A stretch of 64,000 bases of DNA from contig CAJTZC010000005.1 in assembly GCA_910583745.1 (NCBI GenBank), positions 15,375 through 79,374 of the forward strand, given 5' to 3'. The notes under the pieces were generated by a model. It ran no database searches and was not told the DNA's origin. It saw only the letters and a list, made by a program, of their open reading frames with translations. Made by a program: the position numbers and the translations under genes. Origin of the DNA: an uncultured Bacilli bacterium (GTDB taxonomy: Bacteria > Bacillota_I > Bacilli_A > RF39 > UBA660). This document shows, one piece after another, positions 1-8,010 of the stretch (position 1 is the stretch's first letter; every line of letters begins with the position of its first letter).

Positions 1-421
1 CTTGTTCATGAGGAACTTCGACTTCCAATGGTTGAGGCGCTTCGACACTGATTTCGACCACTTCTTCGGCAGGGTTTTCTTTTGGCGCTTCTACCACTTT
101 CACTTCGACAACCGGTTCCTCGACTATCTCGACGACCTCTTCGCTTAAAGTCGTGTTTTCTTCAAGACTAGGTAAAGTGTCTTCCTTTTCGACTTCTGAA
201 CGGTTTCTTCTCTTCAAAGGCGAAATGCCCTTTCTGACAAGCCCAGCGGCACTAGCTTTTTGGTTTTTAACAGCGATAGGAGGTTCCTCTTTGCTAGATA
301 GAGCTTTTTCCACTGCAGATTTGGAAATTCGATTTCCACATTTCGCACAACTCTTCTCTTCTAGAGAATTTTCAGCTCCACAATAAGGACATGCTATTAT
401 GACGTTTTCGTTTTTTTCCAT
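1..421 (-). CDS. zinc-ribbon protein, partial (cut by window start)
   Basis: The gene starts at an ATG at 421 behind a strong AGGAGGT site and runs off the left edge, so only about 140 N-terminal residues are visible. The first 30 residues hold a zinc ribbon (CPYCG then CAKCG, residues about 11-30). The rest is a low-complexity, acidic stretch rich in Glu, Val and Pro (repeated EVVE/VVEV) and is probably disordered. No membrane segment is visible in this part. Such zinc-ribbon plus acidic-linker proteins in Bacilli often carry a membrane or enzymatic domain further on, which cannot be seen here. Function unknown. Confidence 0.75.
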   Translation of the reverse strand, partial: MEKNENVIIACPYCGAENSLEEKSCAKCGNRISKSAVEKALSSKEEPPIAVKNQKASAAGLVRKGISPLKRRNRSEVEKEDTLPSLEENTTLSEEVVEIVEEPVVEVKVVEAPKENPAEEVVEISVEAPQPLEVEVPHEQ

Positions 422-481
422 GCTTTTTACCTCCTATGATTCCATACTCTATTTTCCTTAGATACGGACTACTCCAAAATC

Positions 482-487
482 ATTATA
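482..487 (-). promoter_or_regulatory. -10 element upstream of the zinc-ribbon gene
   Basis: A perfect TATAAT on the minus strand, about 60 bases before the start at 421. No good -35 hexamer is seen at the expected distance. The 422-592 gap otherwise holds only two GTCAACTT direct repeats 17 bases apart, of unknown meaning. Confidence 0.4.
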
Positions 488-592
488 TCATACTTATACG
501 TCGTTCTACTAGTATAAGTTGACAAATTTTTTAAAGTTGACTAGAAGTTTTAAGCATCTCCATTTTCTTCCTTTTGGTCAAAAATTTCTCTT

Positions 593-1570
593 TTAAAAAC
601 CGTAGATGGAGAGGTATTCTTTTCTATAATCCTTTCCATTACACTCGGGCAATTGCAGCGAAAGTTCATCTCGAGAATGCGTCTCGTCGAACTCGTCATC
701 ATCGAGATTGAAATACTCGTATATATTTGATTCATTGTCGTTCCACGTCACATCGACATTATAATACCCATCAGGAAGCTTTATGATGTTCCAGGCATGC
801 TCGCCATTCGCATCGCCTGTGACATAATAGGTGGGAACTCCGAGAGCAATCATGATGTGCTGAAAAGCCCTCGCATACCCTGCACAAACAGTTACACCAT
901 TGACTAAAGCACTGTATGCACTTTGATTTAAATCGGAATCGACCTCGTATTCGAGCATATCGATTAATTTATTGTGGACATATTTCTCCTTTTCGTAATC
1001 CGACTCCAAATCCTTCGCATAGCTGATAATTTCGTTGGAAATCGTCTCAAACTTATACTTCGCCTCGTCGAAATAATCGATAGTCTCGTTAAAATTCAAT
1101 ATAATCTGCACACAGAGAAAATCGCCTGTGTATCTGTATTCGAAGGAGGCGTCTAACCAGAAAAGTTCGGGGTGGTCTTTGTATACACATTCGACAATTT
1201 TAGTGATGACATCGACGTGAAGTTTATATTTAGGAACAAAGGTAGTTGTCCTTTCCTTCGCATGGGCATAAATCTCCTTATAGACTTCTTGCTCACGCAT
1301 ATCAAGCATCTCATAATAAGGATAAAAAACTTTATCAAATACATCGTCTTCTTCCGATAGAAAAGTATTCTCTAAAGAATTCTTTCCTTCTTCCTCTACA
1401 TATTCTCCTTTTGCTTTAACACTTTCGCCGTCGTCGTCCTTGTCCACTTCTCTATACTGCGAAAAGAGAGCCAAATCGTCTATGGAATAGCCCATGCCAT
1501 GAAATGTTACAAATCCGATAAAAGCCCAAAAACATAAAGAAAGAAAAAAACCTATAATTTTGTTCACCAT
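593..1570 (-). CDS. membrane-anchored transglutaminase-like protein
   Basis: 325 residues. An N-terminal hydrophobic segment (about residues 5-25) anchors or exports the protein, followed by an acidic linker. The C-terminal half is a transglutaminase-like core with the Cys-His-Asp triad of the papain-like fold in order: Cys in GVTVCAGYARAF, His in NGEHAWNI and Asp in YYNVDVTWND. Bacterial members act as proteases, cross-linking enzymes or peptide-binding scaffolds at the cell surface, so the reaction is not certain. It stands alone between the zinc-ribbon gene and tig. The start has an AGGGGTG site just upstream. Confidence 0.8.
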   Translation of the reverse strand: MVNKIIGFFLSLCFWAFIGFVTFHGMGYSIDDLALFSQYREVDKDDDGESVKAKGEYVEEEGKNSLENTFLSEEDDVFDKVFYPYYEMLDMREQEVYKEIYAHAKERTTTFVPKYKLHVDVITKIVECVYKDHPELFWLDASFEYRYTGDFLCVQIILNFNETIDYFDEAKYKFETISNEIISYAKDLESDYEKEKYVHNKLIDMLEYEVDSDLNQSAYSALVNGVTVCAGYARAFQHIMIALGVPTYYVTGDANGEHAWNIIKLPDGYYNVDVTWNDNESNIYEYFNLDDDEFDETHSRDELSLQLPECNGKDYRKEYLSIYGF

Positions 1571-1700
1571 AACACCCCTTTTATTACACTATATTAAATA
1601 ATTCTTTAAAAATGAATTCTTCCAAAATTCTCTTATGACAAAATTATAGCAAACTAAAAGACAAATTACACGCGGTAACTTGCCAATATATTGTTAAAAA

Positions 1701-2942
1701 TTAGCCTTCTAATACTTTGATAGCCTTGTGGATAAGTAAGTCGTATTTGACAACTTCGATTCCACCGTACATGTTGATAATCTCTTCTTTATCGACGCCG
1801 TATTTACTTGCTTGCTCTTCGGCATGCTTCATGACTTCTTCATCCGTAGCCGTCAATTTTTCTTGTTCTACGACAGCATCCAAGAAATATCTCGCTTTAA
1901 TTCTCTTCAAAGCTTCTGGTTTAGATTGCTCTTTGAAAGCTTCCATTGTCGTACCAGTGAATTCTAAGTAAGCCTCTAGAGGTACGCCTTGGCTCTCCAA
2001 TCTGTGTCCCAAATCGTGCATCATTCTGTGCACTTCGTCATCGACGATTTCGTCGTTGACTTCCACAGTCATCTTCTCGACACCAGCTTCGATTAAAGAA
2101 TCGATGTATTGATTCTCGGCATCTTCTGTTTTATGTTCTAAAATGTGTTCTTCAATCTTCTTCTCGAGTTCAGCTTTCGTCTTGATATCTTCATAGCCCA
2201 AATCTTTGAAGAACTCTTCGTCGATTTCTGGTAAAATTCTAGCTTTGATTTCTTTGACGACGACTTTGAATACAGCCTCTTTGCCTTTGAGGTTTTCGAC
2301 GTAGTCCTCTGGGAACTTCACTTTGACGTCGACTTCTTTTCCCTTTTCAGCTCCGACAAGCCCATCTTCGAATCCTGGTATGAAAGTATTTGAACCGATT
2401 TCCAAAGGATAATCTGTTCCTTCTCCACCGTCAAAAGCTTCTCCATCGACATAGCCTTTGAAATCGATAACGGCGACATTGCCCTTCTCGACCTTGCCCG
2501 TCTCTTTGACGACCATCTCGGCAACTCTTCCTCTCATGCGTTCAAGTTCTTCTTCGACTTCTTTCTTCGTCACTTTAGGTACTTCTTTTTTTACACCCAA
2601 CTTCTTATAACCTGCGATTTTGACTTCAGGCTTTGTGATGACAGTAAATTCGAACTCTACGTGGTCCTCACCGATATCCTTGACGTCGACCTTCGGTTCA
2701 CATGCAGGTACCAAATCGTTGTCTTTTAGTACTCTTTCATATGCAGTAGGTAGAGCAGCATCGATAGAATCCATGAATAGAGATTCGATTCCGAATTTTT
2801 TAATAAATCTGTCTTTTGGTGCTTTTCCCTTTCTAAATCCGTCGATAGTGACTTCTGCGTTTTTCTTTTTAAACGTCTCGTCGAGTATCTTAGTCCAATC
2901 TTGGCCTTCCAATTTTATTGTTAAAGTATGTACATTTTTCAT
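1701..2942 (-). CDS. tig: trigger factor (ribosome-associated chaperone, PPIase)
   Basis: Ribosome-bound chaperone that receives nascent chains at the exit tunnel. The N-terminal domain carries the ribosome-docking signature GFRKGKAP near residues 35-42. A central FKBP-type peptidyl-prolyl isomerase domain follows (about 150-235, with VIDFKGYVDGEAF and NTFIPGFEDGL), then the helical C-terminal chaperone domain. The length, 413 residues, is normal. An in-frame ATG at 2972 is rejected: it lies in the promoter -10 region, while the ATG at 2942 has an AAGGA site 8 bases upstream and the mapped promoter just before it. Monocistronic by appearance. Confidence 0.96.
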   Translation of the reverse strand: MKNVHTLTIKLEGQDWTKILDETFKKKNAEVTIDGFRKGKAPKDRFIKKFGIESLFMDSIDAALPTAYERVLKDNDLVPACEPKVDVKDIGEDHVEFEFTVITKPEVKIAGYKKLGVKKEVPKVTKKEVEEELERMRGRVAEMVVKETGKVEKGNVAVIDFKGYVDGEAFDGGEGTDYPLEIGSNTFIPGFEDGLVGAEKGKEVDVKVKFPEDYVENLKGKEAVFKVVVKEIKARILPEIDEEFFKDLGYEDIKTKAELEKKIEEHILEHKTEDAENQYIDSLIEAGVEKMTVEVNDEIVDDEVHRMMHDLGHRLESQGVPLEAYLEFTGTTMEAFKEQSKPEALKRIKARYFLDAVVEQEKLTATDEEVMKHAEEQASKYGVDKEEIINMYGGIEVVKYDLLIHKAIKVLEG

Positions 2943-2973
2943 CGTGTTTCCTTCTTTCGTTCTTCTGTGCAAT

Positions 2974-3002
2974 ATTATATAACAAATAACTCCTACTTAC
3001 AA
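2974..3002 (-). promoter_or_regulatory. sigma-A promoter of tig
   Basis: Minus strand TTGTAA, 17-base spacer, TATAAT. The predicted RNA start is about 25 bases before the tig ATG at 2942, which supports that start over the longer frame. Confidence 0.75.
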
Positions 3003-3140
3003 GTATTGTTATACTTTCTTCACGTAAGAATTATCCTACCATACTTATAAATCCATTGCAAGCGAATCATTTTTTAATTTTTTTTAATAAGTTATTATAT
3101 TTTTATTTTTCAAAAGTAGCATTGGTAGTAAAATTTAGAG

Positions 3141-3165
3141 TTTTCTAAAGTATTAATTTAGAAAA
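3141..3165. other. intergenic inverted repeat
   Basis: A perfect 9-bp inverted repeat (TTTTCTAAA and TTTAGAAAA) with a 7-base loop in the AT-rich gap between tig and the toxin promoter. No T-run follows on either strand, so it is not an obvious terminator. The rest of 3003-3200 shows nothing I can name. Confidence 0.3.
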
Positions 3166-3202
3166 TCAAAAAATACTATGCAATGTTATAGTATTTGTTC
3201 GT

Positions 3203-3231
3203 TTGTTTTTATATGCTATTACTAGTATAAT
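3203..3231 (+). promoter_or_regulatory. promoter of the small toxin-like mRNA
   Basis: TTGTTT, 17-base spacer, perfect TATAAT on the plus strand. RNA would start near 3238, giving a leader of about 64 bases before the peptide start codon at 3302. Confidence 0.7.
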
Positions 3232-3266
3232 ATCTTTTGGAATATTTAGTTAGTTTGGGTACTATT

Positions 3267-3293
3267 CTCCTTTACTTTATAAAGTGGAAGGAG
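3267..3293 (+). promoter_or_regulatory. leader hairpin that hides the Shine-Dalgarno site
   Basis: CTCCTT (3267-3272) pairs with AAGGAG (3288-3293), and ACT/AGT extends the stem around a TTATAA loop. The right arm is the ribosome binding site of the following peptide, so the folded leader should block translation. SD-sequestering leaders are typical of type I toxin mRNAs. Confidence 0.6.
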
Positions 3294-3301
3294 GTGAATT
3301 T

Positions 3302-3394
3302 ATGAGAAAATCAGAGAAATATCTTTGTACAATCATAATGCTCCTTATTATTGTGATTTTAATCATATTAATAAAAATAGTACCAACTGTATAA
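3302..3394 (+). CDS. 30-residue hydrophobic peptide, candidate type I toxin
   Basis: A short frame of 30 residues: a charged N-terminus (MRKSEKYL), one continuous membrane helix made mostly of Ile and Leu (about residues 9-27) and a short tail ending PTV. It has the best ribosome binding site in the region (AAGGAGGTGA, 6 bases upstream), its own promoter and its own terminator. Size and shape match single-helix toxins of type I systems (TxpA, BsrG, Fst classes), although I see no clear sequence match to a named family. An antisense RNA gene converges on its 3' end. A plain small membrane protein is the alternative. Confidence 0.65.
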   Translation: MRKSEKYLCTIIMLLIIVILIILIKIVPTV

Positions 3395-3481
3395 GTCGGT
3401 ACTAGACAAAATTATTTTGGAATAGTACCTAACTCTTCAAAACTAGGTATTCCTTTTTTATTTTATGCAAGTTTCCTTGAC
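3370..3481 (-). ncRNA. candidate antisense RNA antitoxin
   Basis: Inferred RNA of about 110 bases on the minus strand. It starts after the promoter at 3488-3516 and stops at a terminator whose stem is 3375-3404: TAGTACCGAC pairs with GTTGGTACTA around a 7-base loop, followed by TTTTT. It has no reading frame of note. It is complementary to the last part of the peptide frame and the whole 3' untranslated region of the toxin-like mRNA (about 90 bases). This is the convergent 3'-overlap layout known for txpA/RatA and bsrG/SR4 in Bacillus. Confidence 0.6.
3419..3461 (+). terminator. terminator of the toxin-like mRNA
   Basis: GGAATA plus CCTA on the left pairs with TAGGTATTCC on the right, with a 3-base bulge and a 13-base loop, followed by TTTTTT. 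It is located 25 bases after the peptide stop codon. Confidence 0.75.
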
Positions 3482-3487
3482 ATATTC

Positions 3488-3516
3488 ATAGTAGCATATT
3501 TTATTTTTTTTGTCAA
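3488..3516 (-). promoter_or_regulatory. strong promoter of the antisense RNA
   Basis: Perfect TTGACA, 17-base spacer, TACTAT on the minus strand. It is stronger than the opposing toxin promoter, as expected for an antitoxin RNA. The nearest downstream minus-strand gene, tig, has its own promoter, and the terminator at 3404-3370 intervenes. Confidence 0.75.
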
Positions 3517-3554
3517 AAAATTTTGTTAGCTTTTTTTAACCTATTCTTAAAAAT

Positions 3555-5411
3555 TCACTTGTATAGAGCATCGATTTTTTCTTTAATCTGTTCTCTGTTA
3601 AAAGGTTTTGCAATGTAGTCAATAAATCCGATGGACAGGTATTTTTCCAGCGCTCCTGCGACTGCATCCGCTGTGAGGGCTATCACGGGAGTGTCGAACC
3701 CATCGATTTGAGAAAGTCTTTTCATCGCTTCTTCTCCGCCCATATTTGGCATCATGATGTCCATCAAAATCAAATGGTAAACATTTCCTGAAGAAATCTT
3801 ATCTAAGCACTCTTTTCCATCGTAACATTCCTCTATTTGAAAAGGAAACGAGCTTAGAGCCTTTCTAGCTACTTTTATATTCAGTTTGTTATCGTCGACA
3901 ATCAAGACTTTTTTAACTCCCTGTCTTGGTGCCAACTTGCTTCTTCTATTCATCATGTCGAGAGTGTGAATTATTTGTGTATTGGTGAGTGGTTCTGAAA
4001 CTTTACTTATCTTTTGTTGTAAATGCACGACGAATAGGGAACCCTTCCCGTATTGACTTTTTACGTTTATCTTTCCACCCATCATCTCTACGAGTGACTT
4101 CGTAATCGCGAGTCCCAATCCCGTACCTTCCGTCGTCGTATTTTTCTCTATATCCAGTCTTTCAAATTTAGAAAACAACTTCGTAATCTGTTCTGATTTA
4201 ATACCGCGACCCGTATCCTCACATGAAATCATGAGAGTCGAGATATTCTTATTATAGTTATTTAAACACCTTATGTTGAGACAGATATGCCCTTTCTCAG
4301 TATACTTTATGGCATTCGTAAGCAGGTTGTTGATTATGCTCTTGATGTGCACTTTATCGCCAATCAATTCGAAAGGGATGTCCTCGGCAATGTCGAGCTT
4401 AAATTCGATAGGTTTTTCTCCGATTCTCGTCGAAGTAACTTTACACATCCTGCTGATTTCTTCTCTAAAATAGTAAGGTGCTTCGACGATTTCCATCTTG
4501 TTCGATTCGATTTTATTGATATCCAAAATGTTGCCGACGATTTCTAAAAGAGTCTCCGAAGCATTGAGTATATCTTCGGTATCTTCTACGACTTCTTTAG
4601 GGACCAGTTCTTTATAAGAAGCGATATCTTCAGATAATCCGACGATGGCGTTCAAGGGAGTTCGAATCTCATGCGACATGCTCGACAAGAAATCTGACTT
4701 TGCCCTATTCGCTTTTTCTGCTTGATTTTTAGCAAGCGTCGTAACCTCTAGCATCCTTATATCTGGATTTTCCATCGTAAAATACATGACGACCGAGATA
4801 AACGTCTCGACGTAGGTCATTAGCAATAATCCTGGATAACTACTCTGTATCACGATGGCAGCCGCACCTATCAATAAAAATAGCGCGATGGGAAGATATC
4901 TTTTGTCTTTCCATTTTTTATAATTTTTGAACATCGTAAAGATGATGAGCACGATGTCGATTCCAGAGATGAGATATGCAAAGTCTACACTGAGACCTTT
5001 CGTATATCTCGTCGAAAAATTTTCGGCGATGACCAATTCCACAGGCAATACAAAGACGATGACGAGCTCGATAAAGAGAAGCATCCGTAGAAAAATCTTA
5101 AACTTCCTGTTTTGAGGTCCACTTTTGTCTGTCGATATCGACTGAACATAGGAAAGAAACAATCCTATCCACGTCAGCAAATACGCCAAATACGATTTAT
5201 AGATGAGATTGCTCAAGATAATATGCGTATCATAGATGATGGAGGCAAAAGTACACAGTAATTCCAATAATAAACCCAAAAAATTCGCTATAATCAGATA
5301 AGAATAGATTCTCGTCTCTTCGTTTTTTATATGTCCTCGAAAGAAAAACAGTGCAACCGTCAACAAGCTAAACGGTAGAGCACAAATGGGAAAGAAAATC
5401 CCACTTCCCAC
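3555..5411 (-). CDS. hybrid sensor histidine kinase / response regulator
   Basis: About 618 residues. The N-terminal third is a multi-pass membrane sensor (about six or seven helices, residues 5-215). A dimerisation and phosphoacceptor domain follows with the H box MSHEIRTPLNAIVGLSE (phospho-His near residue 247), then an ATPase domain with N box (NNLLTNAIKYT) and G boxes (DTGRGI, GTGLGLAI). A C-terminal receiver domain has DD in VLIVDDNKLN, the phosphoacceptor Asp in LILMDIMMPN (about 548) and the conserved Lys in IAKPF. No DNA-binding output domain is attached and no partner regulator is adjacent. A GTG at 5426 opens the frame, but GTG 5411 has the GAGGTGG site 6 bases upstream and is preferred. 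Confidence 0.9.
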   Translation of the reverse strand: MGSGIFFPICALPFSLLTVALFFFRGHIKNEETRIYSYLIIANFLGLLLELLCTFASIIYDTHIILSNLIYKSYLAYLLTWIGLFLSYVQSISTDKSGPQNRKFKIFLRMLLFIELVIVFVLPVELVIAENFSTRYTKGLSVDFAYLISGIDIVLIIFTMFKNYKKWKDKRYLPIALFLLIGAAAIVIQSSYPGLLLMTYVETFISVVMYFTMENPDIRMLEVTTLAKNQAEKANRAKSDFLSSMSHEIRTPLNAIVGLSEDIASYKELVPKEVVEDTEDILNASETLLEIVGNILDINKIESNKMEIVEAPYYFREEISRMCKVTSTRIGEKPIEFKLDIAEDIPFELIGDKVHIKSIINNLLTNAIKYTEKGHICLNIRCLNNYNKNISTLMISCEDTGRGIKSEQITKLFSKFERLDIEKNTTTEGTGLGLAITKSLVEMMGGKINVKSQYGKGSLFVVHLQQKISKVSEPLTNTQIIHTLDMMNRRSKLAPRQGVKKVLIVDDNKLNIKVARKALSSFPFQIEECYDGKECLDKISSGNVYHLILMDIMMPNMGGEEAMKRLSQIDGFDTPVIALTADAVAGALEKYLSIGFIDYIAKPFNREQIKEKIDALYK

Positions 5412-5439
5412 AGTCGACCACCTCACTACTATATAATAA

Positions 5440-5467
5440 ATTATAGCATATTAAAAAAAATACACAA
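5440..5467 (-). promoter_or_regulatory. promoter of the hybrid histidine kinase
   Basis: Minus strand TTGTGT, 16-base spacer, TATAAT. RNA would start near 5433, only about 20 bases before the preferred start codon. Confidence 0.5.
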
Positions 5468-5481
5468 CGGCATCGTGTATT

Positions 5482-7245
5482 TTATTCCAAAGTAATCCTT
5501 TTGCTACCCTTACCGTACTTTTCTTTTGCAAGTTTTTCGAGGGTCAAGTAATCGATTTTATCGGTACCTTGTCTTCGAGGCAATTGATCGACGATTTCGA
5601 TATAAGTCGGTATTTCGATTTCCCTCAGTTTTTTTCCTGAAGAGTTCTCATTTCTGCACAATTCTAAAATGTAATCCTTTATGTCATCTTCCAAGACCGA
5701 TTTATATTTATCATTTAAAACGATATAAGCTGTCCCGACAAATAACATCTCTTCATCTGGAGTTTCGACGACAGCACAATCTTCAACAGGCTCGAACGTA
5801 CTTATAAATGTCTGAACTGGGTCGGGATACACTTTATCTAAAGTAGATGGTATATAAAATCGAGAAGTTCTTTTATTAGGAGTAAAGTATCCTTCCTCGT
5901 CTAAAAATCCTATCATTCCCGTATCAAAGTAACGCTTTCCATTTATTTCTATAAGAGCCTCTTCGGTCATCTTAGGTTCTTTGAAGTACTCTTTGAATAA
6001 GTGTCTACCAGATACAAACAAAGAGCCTTCTTCACCATACCTTTTCTCTTCCATCGTATCTTTATCGATAATCATAGCCTCCGTACCGACGAGTACTCTT
6101 CCCGCAGTGCCTGGTTTTGGTTTTATACCGACAGGATTGGTTCCACACGACATCGTCTCAGCGTTTCCTGAACCGTTTCCGATTTCGATACCGGGAGCGT
6201 TATGTTCCCTAAAGAATTCCTTTGCCTCTTGGTAAGGCTTGATTCTAAAAAAGTCTCCTCCTGATATAAATTTGTGAACATAGGACAAATCTTCTCCCAC
6301 GGGAACATTTCTTTTAATCAGTTCCATCAAAGCAGGACTTCCGAATATCATCTCGGGACGCTTCCTCAAGTAGTAAAGAATTGTATTGGCTCCAATGTCG
6401 GGAGCTAAAATGGCTGTCTTCCCACTCAAGAGAGTCATCAATGTAGAAGTGCCAAATCCATAAGGATAAGCGAAAGGAACACATACCAATGTCCTTTTGT
6501 CTTTATTGTCTTTTAGGTTACTCGAATTCTTCAAATACGTTCCTGCCGCGAGGACATTCTCATTCGTCAACACGACTGCTTTCGATTTACCAGTAGAGGA
6601 ACCGCTCGTATAGAGTATTAAAGCATTTTCTTTAGAAGAATGGAGCCATTCAAAAGTATTGGCTTGATACGACGCGATACTTCCTAAACTGTTAAAATCG
6701 ACAGTGACGCCATCGTAACTTTTTTTATAATTTTCATTGAAATCCAGTACATTTTTCCGAGCCTTACTCAATGTAATAATTGTTCTAACATTTGTTTGCA
6801 TTTTCATACACAAATTGCTGTCTTTATTCCTATTATAATTGACAAAGATAGAAGACTCGAACAGATTGAGATAATATTTCACTTCTTCGTCAGTAGCGAA
6901 GGAGTTTAGAAATGTCGTGACTGCTCCGATTCTATTGCAAGCCAAAAACATCAGCACCGCTTGATAAAAGTTTGGCATCGATACGGTGACGATTTCTCCT
7001 TTGCGAACTCCGAGCTCTTTAAGAGCGAGAGATACGGTTTTAGCATCATCGAGCATCGCCTGGTAGTTGACTAGGATTTCTTGACAGTCGATTGCATCCG
7101 CTCCGCGATAGAAACGACTCAACATTACAATAGCATTATAGACGCTGATATCTGGTATAATAGGATTTTGTTTGAATAGAGAAAATCCTATATTCTGTGG
7201 TTTATCTATCGAAGCATACCCTGTCAAAGTTTTTTGTTTAAACAT
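5482..7245 (-). CDS. AMP-dependent acyl-CoA synthetase/ligase family enzyme
   Basis: About 587 residues of the ANL superfamily, which activates a carboxylic acid with ATP and usually passes it to CoA or a carrier. The ATP-binding P-loop LYTSGSSTGKSKAVV lies near residues 208-222; FISGGDFF, GNGSGNAE and YFDTGMIGFLDEEGYF match later core motifs, and RRQGTDKIDYLTLEKLA near the end holds the expected catalytic Lys. Substrate cannot be told. It is a single gene with its own promoter. The ATG at 7269 is less likely than ATG 7245, which has AAGGGGG upstream. Confidence 0.85.
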   Translation of the reverse strand: MFKQKTLTGYASIDKPQNIGFSLFKQNPIIPDISVYNAIVMLSRFYRGADAIDCQEILVNYQAMLDDAKTVSLALKELGVRKGEIVTVSMPNFYQAVLMFLACNRIGAVTTFLNSFATDEEVKYYLNLFESSIFVNYNRNKDSNLCMKMQTNVRTIITLSKARKNVLDFNENYKKSYDGVTVDFNSLGSIASYQANTFEWLHSSKENALILYTSGSSTGKSKAVVLTNENVLAAGTYLKNSSNLKDNKDKRTLVCVPFAYPYGFGTSTLMTLLSGKTAILAPDIGANTILYYLRKRPEMIFGSPALMELIKRNVPVGEDLSYVHKFISGGDFFRIKPYQEAKEFFREHNAPGIEIGNGSGNAETMSCGTNPVGIKPKPGTAGRVLVGTEAMIIDKDTMEEKRYGEEGSLFVSGRHLFKEYFKEPKMTEEALIEINGKRYFDTGMIGFLDEEGYFTPNKRTSRFYIPSTLDKVYPDPVQTFISTFEPVEDCAVVETPDEEMLFVGTAYIVLNDKYKSVLEDDIKDYILELCRNENSSGKKLREIEIPTYIEIVDQLPRRQGTDKIDYLTLEKLAKEKYGKGSKRITLE

Positions 7246-7277
7246 AAAAGCTTCCCCCTTAAATAACATTATTACGA

Positions 7278-7306
7278 AGTCTAACAGAAAAAGACATTTT
7301 TGTCAA
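7278..7306 (-). promoter_or_regulatory. promoter of the acyl-CoA synthetase-like gene
   Basis: Perfect TTGACA, 17-base spacer, TAGACT on the minus strand, just downstream of the trmK terminator. Confidence 0.7.
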
Positions 7307-7313
7307 TTCATGC

Positions 7314-7332
7314 AAAAAGGCCCTATGGCCTT
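7314..7332 (-). terminator. terminator of the dnaG-rpoD-trmK operon
   Basis: AAGGCC-ATA-GGGCCTTTTT on the minus strand, directly after the trmK stop codon. Confidence 0.8.
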
Positions 7333-7338
7333 CTTTCT

Positions 7339-8010
7339 CTATTCTGCAGTACTGTTCTTTAAATCTTCGATAATCTCTTCTAAAAGGCTTATCTTCTTTC
7401 GTGCATCTTCTGTATGAGAGACAAAGTAAATGTTTTGATAGCTTCGTAATAAATCCTCAAAATATCTCAAATTATTCGCATTCGTGATGAGCAATGGACC
7501 AAATTCATATTCTTTATCCGTGTAACTGACAGGCATAGCATCTCTTCCAGCCAAGATGTTGACATACGTCTTTTTCCCGTCGACGACGACTTCCTCGGCG
7601 TAGATTTTGAAATTTTTAGATGTCAAGAATCTTCTCAAATCGTTGTGATTGTTGTTCGACTGCAATATCAGTTTGAAAACTCGGTCGAGATTGGGACTCG
7701 ACAAGATATCGATGATATTTTTCGATCCCATGCCTGAGATAATCAAAGTATCGACATCGATTTCGTTTATCTTCTCTATTCCGTAGCTTAAAATCGGAAA
7801 TACGTTGTTGTTGAGTTCGTATTTTTCGATATTCTCTTTCCCATTTTCTAAGGCATTCGGATTGACATCACCGACGTGAATGGTCTTTAGAATACCTGCC
7901 TGAACGAGGAAGATATCCAAAATAGCGTGGTCACATCCGACATCCATGACTTTATCGTCGGGATGGACATATTTTACGAGGCTCTTCAGTCTTTCGCTTA
8001 TCTTAATCAT
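7339..8010 (-). CDS. trmK: tRNA (adenine-22 N1) methyltransferase
   Basis: 223 residues, the length of TrmK (YqfN) enzymes that methylate N1 of A22 in the D-loop of tRNA using SAM. The Rossmann SAM site is DKVMDVGCDHAILDIFL (about 19-35); the family motifs ISGMGSKNIIDIL and LILQSNNNHNDLRRFL follow. The start codon shares one base with the rpoD stop (TAATG), indicating translational coupling. The order dnaG-rpoD-trmK is the one found in Bacillus. Confidence 0.93.
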   Translation of the reverse strand: MIKISERLKSLVKYVHPDDKVMDVGCDHAILDIFLVQAGILKTIHVGDVNPNALENGKENIEKYELNNNVFPILSYGIEKINEIDVDTLIISGMGSKNIIDILSSPNLDRVFKLILQSNNNHNDLRRFLTSKNFKIYAEEVVVDGKKTYVNILAGRDAMPVSYTDKEYEFGPLLITNANNLRYFEDLLRSYQNIYFVSHTEDARKKISLLEEIIEDLKNSTAE

